A DNA stretch of 64,000 bases from Kaistia adipata DSM 17808 (GTDB lineage: Bacteria > Pseudomonadota > Alphaproteobacteria > Rhizobiales > Kaistiaceae). The translations under genes were made by a program, and so were the position numbers. This document shows positions 8,853 to 17,108 of this stretch, in pieces; positions within the stretch are counted from its first letter, which is position 1; each line of letters starts with the position of its first letter. Location: assembly GCF_000423225.1 (NCBI RefSeq), contig NZ_AUHO01000010.1:434001-498000 (forward strand), written 5' to 3'. The notes beneath the pieces are model-generated. The model was not told the origin of the DNA, made no database searches, and saw only the letters and a program-made list of their open reading frames with translations.

Positions 8853-9180
8853 TCGCCGGACCGCTTCGCGGCTGTTTGCCGCTGCCTGGTGGGCAGAACG
8901 CGTCGTGCAAAGCCTGCACGACAGTCAGGATCTCCGGTCGGACAATCGAGTAATAGACAGTCGTTCCCTCGCGCCGCGCCTCGACCAGCCCGTCCGCTCT
9001 CAACCGCATAAGTTGTTGCGACATCGGCACTTGTTCGATTGCCAGTCCTTGCCGCAGTTCGGCGACCGATCGTTCACCATCGACCAGCGCACACAGAACG
9101 AGCAGCCGCTGGGGGTGCGACAGACTGCGCATCAATTCGGCGGCCTTTTCGGCGGCCGGTATCATTTCTTCTACATTCAT
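8800..9180 (-). CDS. ArsR-family BigR/SqrR-like persulfide-sensing repressor
   Basis: The 126-residue protein reads LSHPQRLLVLCALVDGERSV, then the recognition helix VPMSQQLMRLRADGL and the wing REGTTVYYSI. Cys30 and Cys96 (LHDAFCPP) sit where BigR and SqrR have the pair that forms a di- or tetrasulfide bridge on reaction with persulfides. It is transcribed away from an SQR-like gene 123 bases off, which is how these sensors are usually placed. Its last codons contain the start of the other ArsR gene, so the two are probably co-transcribed. The family is certain; the ligand is an inference from the Cys pair and neighbour. The Gly/Asn-rich tail after Cys96 is unusual. Confidence 0.85.
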   Translation of the reverse strand: MNVEEMIPAAEKAAELMRSLSHPQRLLVLCALVDGERSVAELRQGLAIEQVPMSQQLMRLRADGLVEARREGTTVYYSIVRPEILTVVQALHDAFCPPGSGKQPRSGPANGGNDDGAAKQANGNPA

Positions 9181-9190
9181 ATCCTTGAAT
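9175..9190. promoter_or_regulatory. Candidate operator in the divergent arsR / sqr promoter region
   Basis: ATTCA-N6-TGAAT forms a 5-bp inverted repeat covering the start codon of the minus-strand ArsR gene. Two further TGAAT-like half sites lie within the next 60 bases. This would suit an autoregulating ArsR dimer that also controls the divergent flavoprotein gene. The repeat is short, so the call is tentative. Confidence 0.3.
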
Positions 9191-9303
9191 TTAAAACCTT
9201 TGAATGTTAGATGCAAGCCATAAAGCTTGGAAGCGTCTGAATTGAATGGTCTCCGGCAACCAGAAATGGGCAGACCGATCATAGAAACAGCGGAGCGAAA
9301 GCC

Positions 9304-10596
9304 ATGACTCATATTGTCATTCTCGGCGCAGGCCTCGGTGGAATCATCATGGCCTATGAGATGAAACGCAAGCTCCGGCGTGACGATCGTCTGACTGTCG
9401 TCAATCTCGGCTCCAGCTATTCCTTCGTTCCTTCCAATCCCTGGGTCGCGGTTGGCTGGCGGCAGCCGCAGGACATAACCGTCGATCTCGTTCCCGTTCT
9501 GAAGCAGCATGGAATCGCACTCAGGCCCGAGGGAGCACGTCGGGTCCAGCCCGCGCAAAACCGCGTCGAACTCAATGACGGCTCCCTTCTCGATTATGAC
9601 TTCCTGATCATTGCTACCGGCCCCGCCCTTGCCTTCGATGAGGTGCCGGGCCTGGGCCCCGATGCTCATACCCAATCCATCTGCCAGATCGGCCATGCGA
9701 CCCAAGCGAAGACCGCATTCGACGCACTGGTGAAACGGCCCGGTCCCATCGTCGTTGGAGCTGTGCAAGGCGCCTCCTGCTACGGTCCGGCCTACGAGTA
9801 TGCCTTCATCCTCGACACGGCGCTGCGCAATGCGCGGGTGCGGGATCAGGTTCCGATAACCTTCGTCACGCCCGAGCCCTATATCGGCCATCTCGGGCTT
9901 GATGGCGTTGGCGACACCAAGGGGCTGCTCGAAAGCGCCTTGCGCGAACGTCACATCAAGTGGATCACCAATGCCCGGACGACGACGGTCGAGCCTGGCA
10001 AGCTGATCGCCGAAGAGGTCCACGACGATGGCACCGTCAAGACAACTCATGAGCTGCCCTTCGCCTTCTCGATGATGCTGCCGGCCTTCCGCGGTGTGCC
10101 GGCGATCGCTGGTATAGAAGGGCTGACCAATCCGCGCGGTTTCGTCCTCATAGACAAGCACCAGCGCAATCCGGCTTTCCCGAATGTCTTCGGCATCGGG
10201 GTCTGCGTTGCCATTCCGCCGGTCGGCAAGAGCCCGCTCGCGGTCGGCGTGCCGAAGACCGGCTTCATGATCGAATCCATGGTGACAGCGACGGCCGAAA
10301 ATATTGCCGCGCTGCTGAAGGGGGAGGAGCCCAGGGCCGTCGCGACCTGGAACGCGGTCTGTCTCGCCGATTTTGGCGATGATGGCATTGCCTTCGTCGC
10401 GCAGCCGCAAATTCCCCCGCGCAACGTGAACTGGGCGTCACGCGGCAAATGGGTCCATGCCGCCAAGATCGGCTTTGAGAAATACTTCCTGCTCAAGGTG
10501 CGGCAGGGCAAGGCTGAGACGTTCTACGAAAATCTCGTGCTCAACATGCTTGGCGTTGGGAAGCTGAAGGACATCCGCATCGAGACTACCGAGTAA
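9304..10596 (+). CDS. sqr: Sulfide:quinone oxidoreductase-like FAD flavoprotein
   Basis: SQR oxidises sulfide to polysulfide or persulfide at the membrane and reduces quinone. The 430-residue protein opens with the FAD-binding GAGLGGIIMAYEM motif. It has Cys127 (SICQIGHAT), Cys159 (QGASCYGPAYEY) and Cys353 (NAVCLADFGDDG). As I recall, these are the same three positions as the redox cysteines of the Rhodobacter capsulatus enzyme, so the active site appears intact. A second FAD contact (FGIGVCVAIPP) and the amphipathic C-terminal region with WVHAAKIGFEKYFL are also present. It is divergent from the BigR/SqrR-like regulator, and DUF2892 follows 36 bases on. A plain NAD(P)/FAD oxidoreductase is the alternative. 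Confidence 0.88.
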   Translation: MTHIVILGAGLGGIIMAYEMKRKLRRDDRLTVVNLGSSYSFVPSNPWVAVGWRQPQDITVDLVPVLKQHGIALRPEGARRVQPAQNRVELNDGSLLDYDFLIIATGPALAFDEVPGLGPDAHTQSICQIGHATQAKTAFDALVKRPGPIVVGAVQGASCYGPAYEYAFILDTALRNARVRDQVPITFVTPEPYIGHLGLDGVGDTKGLLESALRERHIKWITNARTTTVEPGKLIAEEVHDDGTVKTTHELPFAFSMMLPAFRGVPAIAGIEGLTNPRGFVLIDKHQRNPAFPNVFGIGVCVAIPPVGKSPLAVGVPKTGFMIESMVTATAENIAALLKGEEPRAVATWNAVCLADFGDDGIAFVAQPQIPPRNVNWASRGKWVHAAKIGFEKYFLLKVRQGKAETFYENLVLNMLGVGKLKDIRIETTE

Positions 10597-10632
10597 TTTC
10601 CAACCTGAGTTCTCAACATAGGAGTATTCAAA

Positions 10633-10836
10633 ATGACGATCGATCGCGCCGTGCTGATGTTCGCGGGGTTCATGGTTCTGTTGTCCCTGGCGCTCGGCTT
10701 TTATGTCTCGCCCTGGTGGTATCTGCTGAACGTCTTCGTCGGCTTCAATCTGATCCAATCGTCGATCACCGGGTTTTGCCCGGCGGCGATCCTGTTCAGG
10801 AAGCTCGGCTGCCCGGCAGGCATCGCGTTCAAATAG
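10633..10836 (+). CDS. DUF2892 (YgaP-like) small membrane protein
   Basis: The 67-residue protein consists of two transmembrane helices (roughly residues 6-24 and 27-44) followed by GFCPAAILFRKLGCPAG with two cysteines. This is the DUF2892 pattern known from the membrane part of YgaP rhodaneses and from stand-alone proteins beside sulfur-oxidation genes. AGGAG lies about 10 bases before the ATG. It probably belongs with the SQR gene and may handle sulfane sulfur at the membrane, but no activity is established. Confidence 0.8.
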   Translation: MTIDRAVLMFAGFMVLLSLALGFYVSPWWYLLNVFVGFNLIQSSITGFCPAAILFRKLGCPAGIAFK

Positions 10837-10901
10837 CAGTCAAGTATTCCTGTTTGCCACCGTCGCGTGGAGCGCCGGTCTTCTTTGGAAGCAATCCCTT
10901 C

Positions 10902-11915
10902 ATGTATCGACCGATCCCTTACCCTCGAGCGGCAATGCTCGCCCTGATCGTGGCTTTGACGAGCCATGGCGCATACGCTGCCGACTTCATCGTGAAAACG
11001 ACGACTGTTCCGAACATGAAGGCCGTGTTCGGGCAGGTTGAAAGCCGTATCGTGCTGCCGGCGCGGGTTCGCACCGGCGGCTCGGTGCGCGAACTGCGCG
11101 TCAGCCAGGGGGATGAGGTCAAGGAAGGCGACGCCATCGCCGTCATCGTCGATGACAAGCTCTCGCTCCAGCTCGACGCCGCCCAAGCCAAAATCGATGC
11201 TCTCAGTTCTCAACTCGACAATACCAAACTGCAGCTCGAGCGGGCGCAGCAATTGAGGGCAAGCGGCGCCGGTACGCAAGCCAGTCTCGATCAGGCCAGA
11301 ATGCAGTTCGAGGTGGCGACCAATCAGGTCGTGGCGGCTCGGGCCGACAAGACCGTTATCGAGCAAAGCACTCGGGAAGGCACTGTTGTCGCGCCCGCCA
11401 CAGGCCGTGTCCTGACCGTGCCGGTGACGCTCGGCTCGGTCGTCCTGCCGGGCGAGGAAATCGCGCGCATTGCTCCTGGCCCCTACTATCTGCGTCTTTC
11501 TCTGCCGGAGCGCCATGCGGCCGATATCGTGCAGGGAGCAAATGTCACAGTCGGCGAGCGCGGCCTGAAACGGTCGCCGGATCAATCCGAAACGAGGCTT
11601 CCGGGTCGAATCGTCAAGGTCTATCCGGAAATCGTCGATGGACGTGTCACCGCCGATGTCGAGGTCGCCGGCATCGGCGATTACTTCGTCAATGAGAGGA
11701 CCCTCGTATCCATCCCGGTCGGCAAACGCTCCGTGCTTGCTGTGCCGCCGGAAGCGGTGCGGACGCTGCATGGGATCGACTATGTACGTGTCGCTGGAAT
11801 AGGGGGCGCGATCGATGTGGCCGTCATCATCGGCGAGCGCTTCGAAGATGACGGCCAGCCCCGCATCGAAATCCTCACCGGCCTTCATGACGGCGATCGG
11901 ATCGTGCTGCCATGA
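10902..11915 (+). CDS. RND efflux periplasmic adaptor (membrane-fusion protein)
   Basis: The 337-residue product has a signal peptide ending at about GAYA-ADF (residue 27). It then has a barrel-sandwich (lipoyl) half GGSVRELRVSQGDEVKEGDAIA in outline, a short coiled-coil hairpin (LSSQLDNTKLQLERAQQLR region), a second lipoyl half (GTVVAPATGRVLTVPVTLGS) and a beta-barrel and membrane-proximal domain. It would link the inner-membrane RND pump encoded next to an outer-membrane channel; no channel gene is nearby. I chose the ATG at 10902 because it starts the signal peptide; 10935 is a possible later start. The stop overlaps the pump gene by 4 bases. Confidence 0.9.
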   Translation: MYRPIPYPRAAMLALIVALTSHGAYAADFIVKTTTVPNMKAVFGQVESRIVLPARVRTGGSVRELRVSQGDEVKEGDAIAVIVDDKLSLQLDAAQAKIDALSSQLDNTKLQLERAQQLRASGAGTQASLDQARMQFEVATNQVVAARADKTVIEQSTREGTVVAPATGRVLTVPVTLGSVVLPGEEIARIAPGPYYLRLSLPERHAADIVQGANVTVGERGLKRSPDQSETRLPGRIVKVYPEIVDGRVTADVEVAGIGDYFVNERTLVSIPVGKRSVLAVPPEAVRTLHGIDYVRVAGIGGAIDVAVIIGERFEDDGQPRIEILTGLHDGDRIVLP

Positions 11916-14900
11916 CGCCGCCAAGACTTGCTCTCGGTCTGGCCGGTGGCTTGACCCGTGCCTTCATTGGCTCGCCGCTAACGCCGCTCTTCTTGCTGGC
12001 CGCCTTCGTCCTGGGGCTGGTTGCACTGGTATCGTTGCCGCGCGAGGAGGAGCCGCAGATCTCGGTGCCGATGGTCGATATCCGCGTACAGGCGAACGGC
12101 TTGAAGACCGAGGATGCGGTCAAGCTCGTAACCGAACCGCTCGAGACCATCGTCAAAGCGATCGACGGCGTCGAACACGTCTATTCCCAGACCGAGGATG
12201 ATGGTGCGCTCGTCACGGCGCGGTTCAAGGTCGGCACCAATGCCGATGCCGCGATCCTGCGGGTGCATGAGAAGGTCCGGGCGAACATGGACCGCATCCC
12301 CGTCGGCATTCCCGATCCGCTGATCGTAGGACGCGGGATCGACGATGTGGCGATCGTCGTCGTTACGCTGCGGCCAACACAAGGGAGCGCCGGGCACTGG
12401 ACCGCCAACGGGCTGACAAGGCTGGCGCGCGAGCTGCAGGTCGAGGTCGCCAAGCTGCCTGATATCGGCCTCACCTATATCGTTGGCGAGCAGCCCGAGC
12501 AGTTCGAAGTCGAGCCAGATCCGGAAAAGCTCTCGCTCTATGGCATCACCCTTCAGCAACTCGCCGCCAAGATCGAGGGGGCAAACCGTTCCTTCCGCGT
12601 CGGCACGGTGCGCGAAGGCGGCCAGCAGCGCGCGATTGTTGCCGGGCAGACGCTGCAGGAGCTCTCCGAAATTGGCAACATCCTTCTCACCGCGCGCGAC
12701 GGCAGGCCCGTCTATGTGCGCGATGTCGCAAAAACGGTCCTTGCCACCTCGCCGGCGGAGGCCCGTGTCACTGATGTCCGTTCGACAGCAGATGGGCTGC
12801 AAAGGGTTCCGGCGGTTTCTCTTGCGATCGCCAAGAGGCCAGGCACCAATGCCGTGGTCATTGCCGACGATATCGTAAAGCGTCTGGAGCAGACCCGCGG
12901 CCAGATCTTTCCGAAGGATGTCGAGATGACGGTCACGCGCGATTACGGCGAGACCGCCAACGAGAAGGCGAACGAGCTTCTGTTCCATCTTGGGCTCGCA
13001 ACCGTCTCGATCGTCCTCCTGGTCGCCATTGCCATCGGCTTGCGCGAGGCGATGGTGGTCGCGGTCGTCATTCCGATCACCATCCTGCTCACGCTCTTCG
13101 CGTCCTGGCTCATGGGCTATACGCTGAACCGTGTCAGCCTGTTCGCCCTGATCTTTTCGATCGGCATCCTGGTCGACGACGCCATCGTCGTCATCGAGAA
13201 CATCGCCCGCCACTGGGCCATGCAGGACGGCCGATCGCGCAGCGCGGCCGCTGTCGACGCCGTTGCCGAGGTCGGCAACCCGACCATCGTGGCCACGCTG
13301 ACCGTCGTAGCTGCGCTCCTTCCGATGTTGTTCGTGTCGGGGATGATGGGACCCTATATGAGCCCGATCCCGGCGAACGCTTCGGCAGCGATGCTGTTCT
13401 CTTTCTTCGTCGCGGTGATCCTTACGCCCTGGCTGATGATGAAGCTCGGCCGGAAGGAGGCAGTGGGCGGACACGCTCATGCGGCGGCCGATGGAGGGCG
13501 TCTCGGCAGAATCTACGCGATGGTCGCGCGGCCTGTCCTGCGGAGCCGCGCCCGGGCCTGGGCGTTCCTCCTGGTCGTCGGCATGGCCACGATCGCGTCG
13601 CTTGGCCTTCTCTACACCAAGCACGTCACGGTCAAGCTGCTGCCCTTCGACAACAAGACCAACCTTCAAGTAATCGTCGACCTGCCCAAGGGCTCTTCGG
13701 TCGAGGATACGGACCGGACATTGCAGCAAATGGTGGAGCGGCTGGGCGACATGCCGGAGATCGTATCCTTCCAGACCTATGCCGGAACAGCGTCGCCCTT
13801 CGACTTCAACGGACTGGTGCGGCACTACTACCTGCGCGCAGAACCGCAGCAGGGCGACATTGTCGTCAATCTTCTACCCAAAGGCGTGCGCGGCCGTGCG
13901 AGCCATGCGATCGCTCTTGATATTCGCAAGCGCATCGAGGGCCTTGCGTTGCCGCAGGGCACAGTAGCGAAAGTGGTGGAACCGCCGCCTGGCCCGCCTG
14001 TGCTGGGGACGCTGCTGGCTGAGATATACGGACCGGACGCCGAGACGCGTCGTGCCGTCGCCGGAAAAGTGCGCGAGGCCTTCAAGAGCGTGCCCTTCAT
14101 TGTCGACGTCGACGACAGCTACCACAATCAGCCGCAGCGCATGCGCGTCGCGATCGATCAAGACAATCTCGAATATTATCGGGTCGAGCAGTCCGACGTC
14201 TATGACACGTTGCGTTATCTCCATGGCGGCACCACGGTCGGCTATTCGCATCGCGGCGGTGGCCGTCAGCCGATCCCGATCCGCATCGCCCTGCCGAAGG
14301 GTGAGAAGGTCATTGACGAACGCGCGCTCACCACGCCCGTTCCGGCCAACGCGCTGCCCGGCGGCCGGGGTGTCGTCGAACTCGGCGACGTCGTGTCGGT
14401 CTCCGAGCAGCCGGCATCGTATCCTGTGTTCCGGCACAATGGCCGAGCGGCGGAGATGGTCATGGCCGAGCTTGCCGGTGCCTACGAGGCGCCGATCTAC
14501 GGCATGCTCGCCGTCAACGATGCGATTTCCAAGGCGGATTGGGGCAATGTTCCGAAGCCGGTGATCGCGCTGCACGGCCAGCCCGATGACGAAACCCGCC
14601 CGACCCTGCTGTGGGATGGAGAGTGGGAAGTGACATGGGTCACCTTCCGCGACATGGGCGCGGCGTTTATGGTGGCGATCCTCGGCATCTATATCCTTGT
14701 GGTCGCGCAGTTCGGCTCGTTCAAGCTTCCACTGGTCATCCTGACGCCGATCCCGCTCACCTTCATCGGCATCATGCTCGGGCATTGGCTGTTCGCGGCG
14801 CCGTTCACCGCGACCTCGATGATCGGGTTTATCGCGCTTGCCGGCATCATCGTGCGCAATTCGATCCTGCTGGTGGATTTCATCCGCCATTCCGGGGGGC

Positions 14901-15112
14901 AGGGCAGGCCAATGGTCGATGTACTGCTTGAGGCCGGCTCCGTCCGCTTCAAGCCGATCCTGCTGACCGCGCTCGCCGCGATGATCGGCGCGGGCGTGAT
15001 CCTGACCGACCCGATTTTCCAGGGGCTCGCCATCGCGCTGCTGTTCGGTCTCGTCTCCTCGACGCTTCTCACGGTGCTCGTCATTCCGGCGATCTATGTG
15101 GCGCTGAAATGA
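11912..15112 (+). CDS. RND-family efflux pump inner-membrane permease
   Basis: The 1,066-residue protein has the 12-helix, two-porter-domain AcrB layout: TM1 near residue 25, a large periplasmic loop, a TM2-6 block with SIGILVDDAIVVIENIARHW (TM4, proton-relay Asp pair) and a second half with IGFIALAGIIVRNSILLVDF. It uses the proton gradient to expel substrates from the periplasm or inner membrane. The DDAIVVIEN form favours the hydrophobic/amphiphilic (HAE1-like) branch over the heavy-metal CzcA branch, but the substrate is unknown. Its translation is coupled to the adaptor gene (ATGA). It lies downstream of the SQR/DUF2892 genes on the same strand and may share their regulation. Confidence 0.92.
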   Translation: MTPPRLALGLAGGLTRAFIGSPLTPLFLLAAFVLGLVALVSLPREEEPQISVPMVDIRVQANGLKTEDAVKLVTEPLETIVKAIDGVEHVYSQTEDDGALVTARFKVGTNADAAILRVHEKVRANMDRIPVGIPDPLIVGRGIDDVAIVVVTLRPTQGSAGHWTANGLTRLARELQVEVAKLPDIGLTYIVGEQPEQFEVEPDPEKLSLYGITLQQLAAKIEGANRSFRVGTVREGGQQRAIVAGQTLQELSEIGNILLTARDGRPVYVRDVAKTVLATSPAEARVTDVRSTADGLQRVPAVSLAIAKRPGTNAVVIADDIVKRLEQTRGQIFPKDVEMTVTRDYGETANEKANELLFHLGLATVSIVLLVAIAIGLREAMVVAVVIPITILLTLFASWLMGYTLNRVSLFALIFSIGILVDDAIVVIENIARHWAMQDGRSRSAAAVDAVAEVGNPTIVATLTVVAALLPMLFVSGMMGPYMSPIPANASAAMLFSFFVAVILTPWLMMKLGRKEAVGGHAHAAADGGRLGRIYAMVARPVLRSRARAWAFLLVVGMATIASLGLLYTKHVTVKLLPFDNKTNLQVIVDLPKGSSVEDTDRTLQQMVERLGDMPEIVSFQTYAGTASPFDFNGLVRHYYLRAEPQQGDIVVNLLPKGVRGRASHAIALDIRKRIEGLALPQGTVAKVVEPPPGPPVLGTLLAEIYGPDAETRRAVAGKVREAFKSVPFIVDVDDSYHNQPQRMRVAIDQDNLEYYRVEQSDVYDTLRYLHGGTTVGYSHRGGGRQPIPIRIALPKGEKVIDERALTTPVPANALPGGRGVVELGDVVSVSEQPASYPVFRHNGRAAEMVMAELAGAYEAPIYGMLAVNDAISKADWGNVPKPVIALHGQPDDETRPTLLWDGEWEVTWVTFRDMGAAFMVAILGIYILVVAQFGSFKLPLVILTPIPLTFIGIMLGHWLFAAPFTATSMIGFIALAGIIVRNSILLVDFIRHSGGQGRPMVDVLLEAGSVRFKPILLTALAAMIGAGVILTDPIFQGLAIALLFGLVSSTLLTVLVIPAIYVALK

Positions 15113-15152
15113 TCGGCGCTTGCATAGCCTCTTGAAAAATGGTCTAAATTGT

Positions 15153-15176
15153 AAGATAGTAATTAATTACTATCTT
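15153..15176. promoter_or_regulatory. Perfect 24-bp palindrome, probable TetR operator
   Basis: AAGATAGTAATT followed by its exact reverse complement gives a 24-bp perfect palindrome ending 14 bases before the TetR-family start codon. It is very AT-rich in a GC-rich setting and its length suits a TetR dimer or dimer pair. It probably overlaps the promoter of the tetR-adaptor-ABC operon. Confidence 0.7.
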
Positions 15177-15190
15177 TGGGGTAACCGCTG

Positions 15191-15796
15191 ATGCCGCGCT
15201 CGACCAACCTCTCAGCTCCGGAACGACGCAGGGTGACCGTCGAGACCGTCATCGATCTGGCGGCCGAACAAAACCCTGCGGACATTACGACCGGAGCGAT
15301 CGCGCAGCGCATGGGTGTGACACAAGGCGCCCTGTTCAGGCACTTCCCATCGAAGGACGCCATTCTTCAGGCGGTTATGGAGTGGGTAGCGGAGCGCCTT
15401 CTGGCGCGCATCGACAAGGCCACGTCCGCGACGTCCTCTCCGATTGACGCACTGGAAGCGGCATTCTTCGCGCATATCGAGTTCATCATGGAACATCCCG
15501 GTGTGCCCAGGATGCTGTTCGGCGAACTGCAGCGCGCGGAGCAGACCCTTGCCAAGCAAATGGCGCATACTTTGATCCAACGCTACGGCGAGCGTCTCGG
15601 GCGGCTCATCGCGGACGGCAAGGAGCAGGGTGAATTCGCCGACACGCTGGATGACAAGGCCGCCGTAGCGCTCTTTATCGGGGCGATCCAGGGTCTTGTC
15701 ATGCAATCCCTGCTAGTTGGCGATGTTGCGCAGATACGTGCAATCGCCCCAGGTGTTTTTGCGTTGTATCGGCGCGCTGTCGAGGTGCCGAGATGA
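15191..15796 (+). CDS. TetR-family transcriptional repressor
   Basis: The 201-residue protein has an N-terminal TetR DNA-binding domain (residues about 14-60): VIDLAAEQNPADITTGAIAQ, RMGVTQGALFRHFPSKDAIL, including the hallmark LFRHFPSK. It is followed by an all-helical ligand and dimer domain with no recognisable pocket signature. GGGGTAACCG stands before the ATG. The neighbouring palindrome and the downstream efflux genes suggest it represses itself and the transporter until an inducer binds. The ligand is unknown. Confidence 0.92.
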   Translation: MPRSTNLSAPERRRVTVETVIDLAAEQNPADITTGAIAQRMGVTQGALFRHFPSKDAILQAVMEWVAERLLARIDKATSATSSPIDALEAAFFAHIEFIMEHPGVPRMLFGELQRAEQTLAKQMAHTLIQRYGERLGRLIADGKEQGEFADTLDDKAAVALFIGAIQGLVMQSLLVGDVAQIRAIAPGVFALYRRAVEVPR

Positions 15797-15914
15797 TCGA
15801 TCGGCATTCCTCGGCGACGAAATCTCCCGTTCGCTCGATCAAGGCGACGTCAGCAAGGCGCGTCACCCCCATCGCAGATCATTCAATGACGCAGATTTAC
15901 CTGGAGGCAGGTCG

Positions 15915-17108
15915 ATGAAACTGCCTTCATTGCAGCGCCGCACACTGCTGCTCATTGGCGTTGGAGCTGTGACCGCGGCCTTGTTTGGCTATGTGGTCTT
16001 GCGCTCCGGCCCTCTCGCGCCGGTGTCCGTTACGACTGCCGTCGTTGAAGCCCGTTCGATTTCACCGGCGTTGTTCGGCATTGGCACTGTCGAAGCGCGT
16101 TTCTCCTACAAGATCGGCCCCACCAGCGCGGGACGTATCGGCAGGATTCTTGTTGACGTGGGTGATCAGGTTCGATCCGGCCAGACCCTGGCCGAAATGG
16201 ACCCGGTAGACCTTGATGCCCGCATCGCGGCACTTGAAGCGGCGATCGGCCGAGCGGAAGCGTCGATCAAAGTCGCCGAAGCGCAGGTGGTCGATACCAG
16301 GACGCGCAAGGATTACGCACTTGCTCAGGCGAAGCGGTATGAAGAACTCTGGAAGACCCGCGCCGTGAGTGAGGTCGCAGTCGAAACGAAGCGGCAAGAG
16401 AGCGAGGTGGCGCAGGCCGCTCTCTCGGCCGCTCAGTCCAATCTTCTCGCTTCGCAGCAGGATCTCCATCGTAACCGCGCCGACCGTGACGGTCTGGTCA
16501 AGCAGCGGGAGAACCTGGTTCTGCTTGCGCCGGTAGACGGTGTCGTTTCTGCAAGAAAAGCGGAGCCGGGAACGACCGTGGTCGCGGGCCAATCGGTGGT
16601 GGAAATGATCGATCCAAAAAATCTCTGGATCAATGCCAGGTTCGATCAGATTGCCGCGACGGGCTTGCGGCGGGATTTGTCCGCCACGATCGCGTTGCGC
16701 TCACGCGCCGGCGAAGGATTACCGGGAAGCGTTGCACGGGTGGAAGTCCTTGCAGATGCGGTGACGGAAGAAAATCTTGCAAAGGTGAACTTCGACACGC
16801 TTCCCGTGCCGCTGCCCTCAATTGGCGAGTTGGCCGAAGTATCGGTCGCCCTGCCCGAGATCGCCGCCTCGCCGACCATTCCGAATGCCGCGATCCAGAA
16901 CGTCGGCGGCAAATTGGGTGTCTGGAAGATCGAAGGTGGGAAGATCCGGTTTACGGCAGTCCAATTGGGCGCTGCCGACCTGGAAGGAACCGTGCAGGTT
17001 ACGAAGGGTCTGAAAATTGGCGACGAGATTGTCGTCTACAGCGCCTCGAAATTGCTCAGCACGAGCCGCATTCGTGTCGCTGACAATCCGGCGGAGCTCC
17101 TCAAATGA
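15915..17108 (+). CDS. HlyD-like periplasmic adaptor for a MacB/DevC-type ABC exporter
   Basis: The 397-residue product starts with a membrane anchor (LLLIGVGAVTAALFGYVVL, residues about 10-30). A barrel-sandwich half (AGRIGRILVDVGDQVRSGQT), a long alpha-hairpin (residues about 110-190, rich in Ala, Glu and Gln), the second half (LLAPVDGVVSARKAEPGTTV) and a C-terminal beta-barrel follow. I chose the ATG at 15915 because GGAGGCAGG lies just upstream and the anchor follows. The stop overlaps the ABC permease start (ATGA). With the two next genes it forms a tripartite exporter of the DevBCA or MacAB kind; the substrate is unknown. Confidence 0.88.
   Translation: MKLPSLQRRTLLLIGVGAVTAALFGYVVLRSGPLAPVSVTTAVVEARSISPALFGIGTVEARFSYKIGPTSAGRIGRILVDVGDQVRSGQTLAEMDPVDLDARIAALEAAIGRAEASIKVAEAQVVDTRTRKDYALAQAKRYEELWKTRAVSEVAVETKRQESEVAQAALSAAQSNLLASQQDLHRNRADRDGLVKQRENLVLLAPVDGVVSARKAEPGTTVVAGQSVVEMIDPKNLWINARFDQIAATGLRRDLSATIALRSRAGEGLPGSVARVEVLADAVTEENLAKVNFDTLPVPLPSIGELAEVSVALPEIAASPTIPNAAIQNVGGKLGVWKIEGGKIRFTAVQLGAADLEGTVQVTKGLKIGDEIVVYSASKLLSTSRIRVADNPAELLK

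Noticed and set aside
9181-10410. Minus-strand frame extending the second ArsR protein upstream
   Set aside because: The extension is antisense to the SQR-like gene; the ArsR protein is complete from 9180.
11978-13825. Long minus-strand open frame opposite the RND permease
   Set aside because: Shadow of a complete 1,066-residue pump with canonical motifs.
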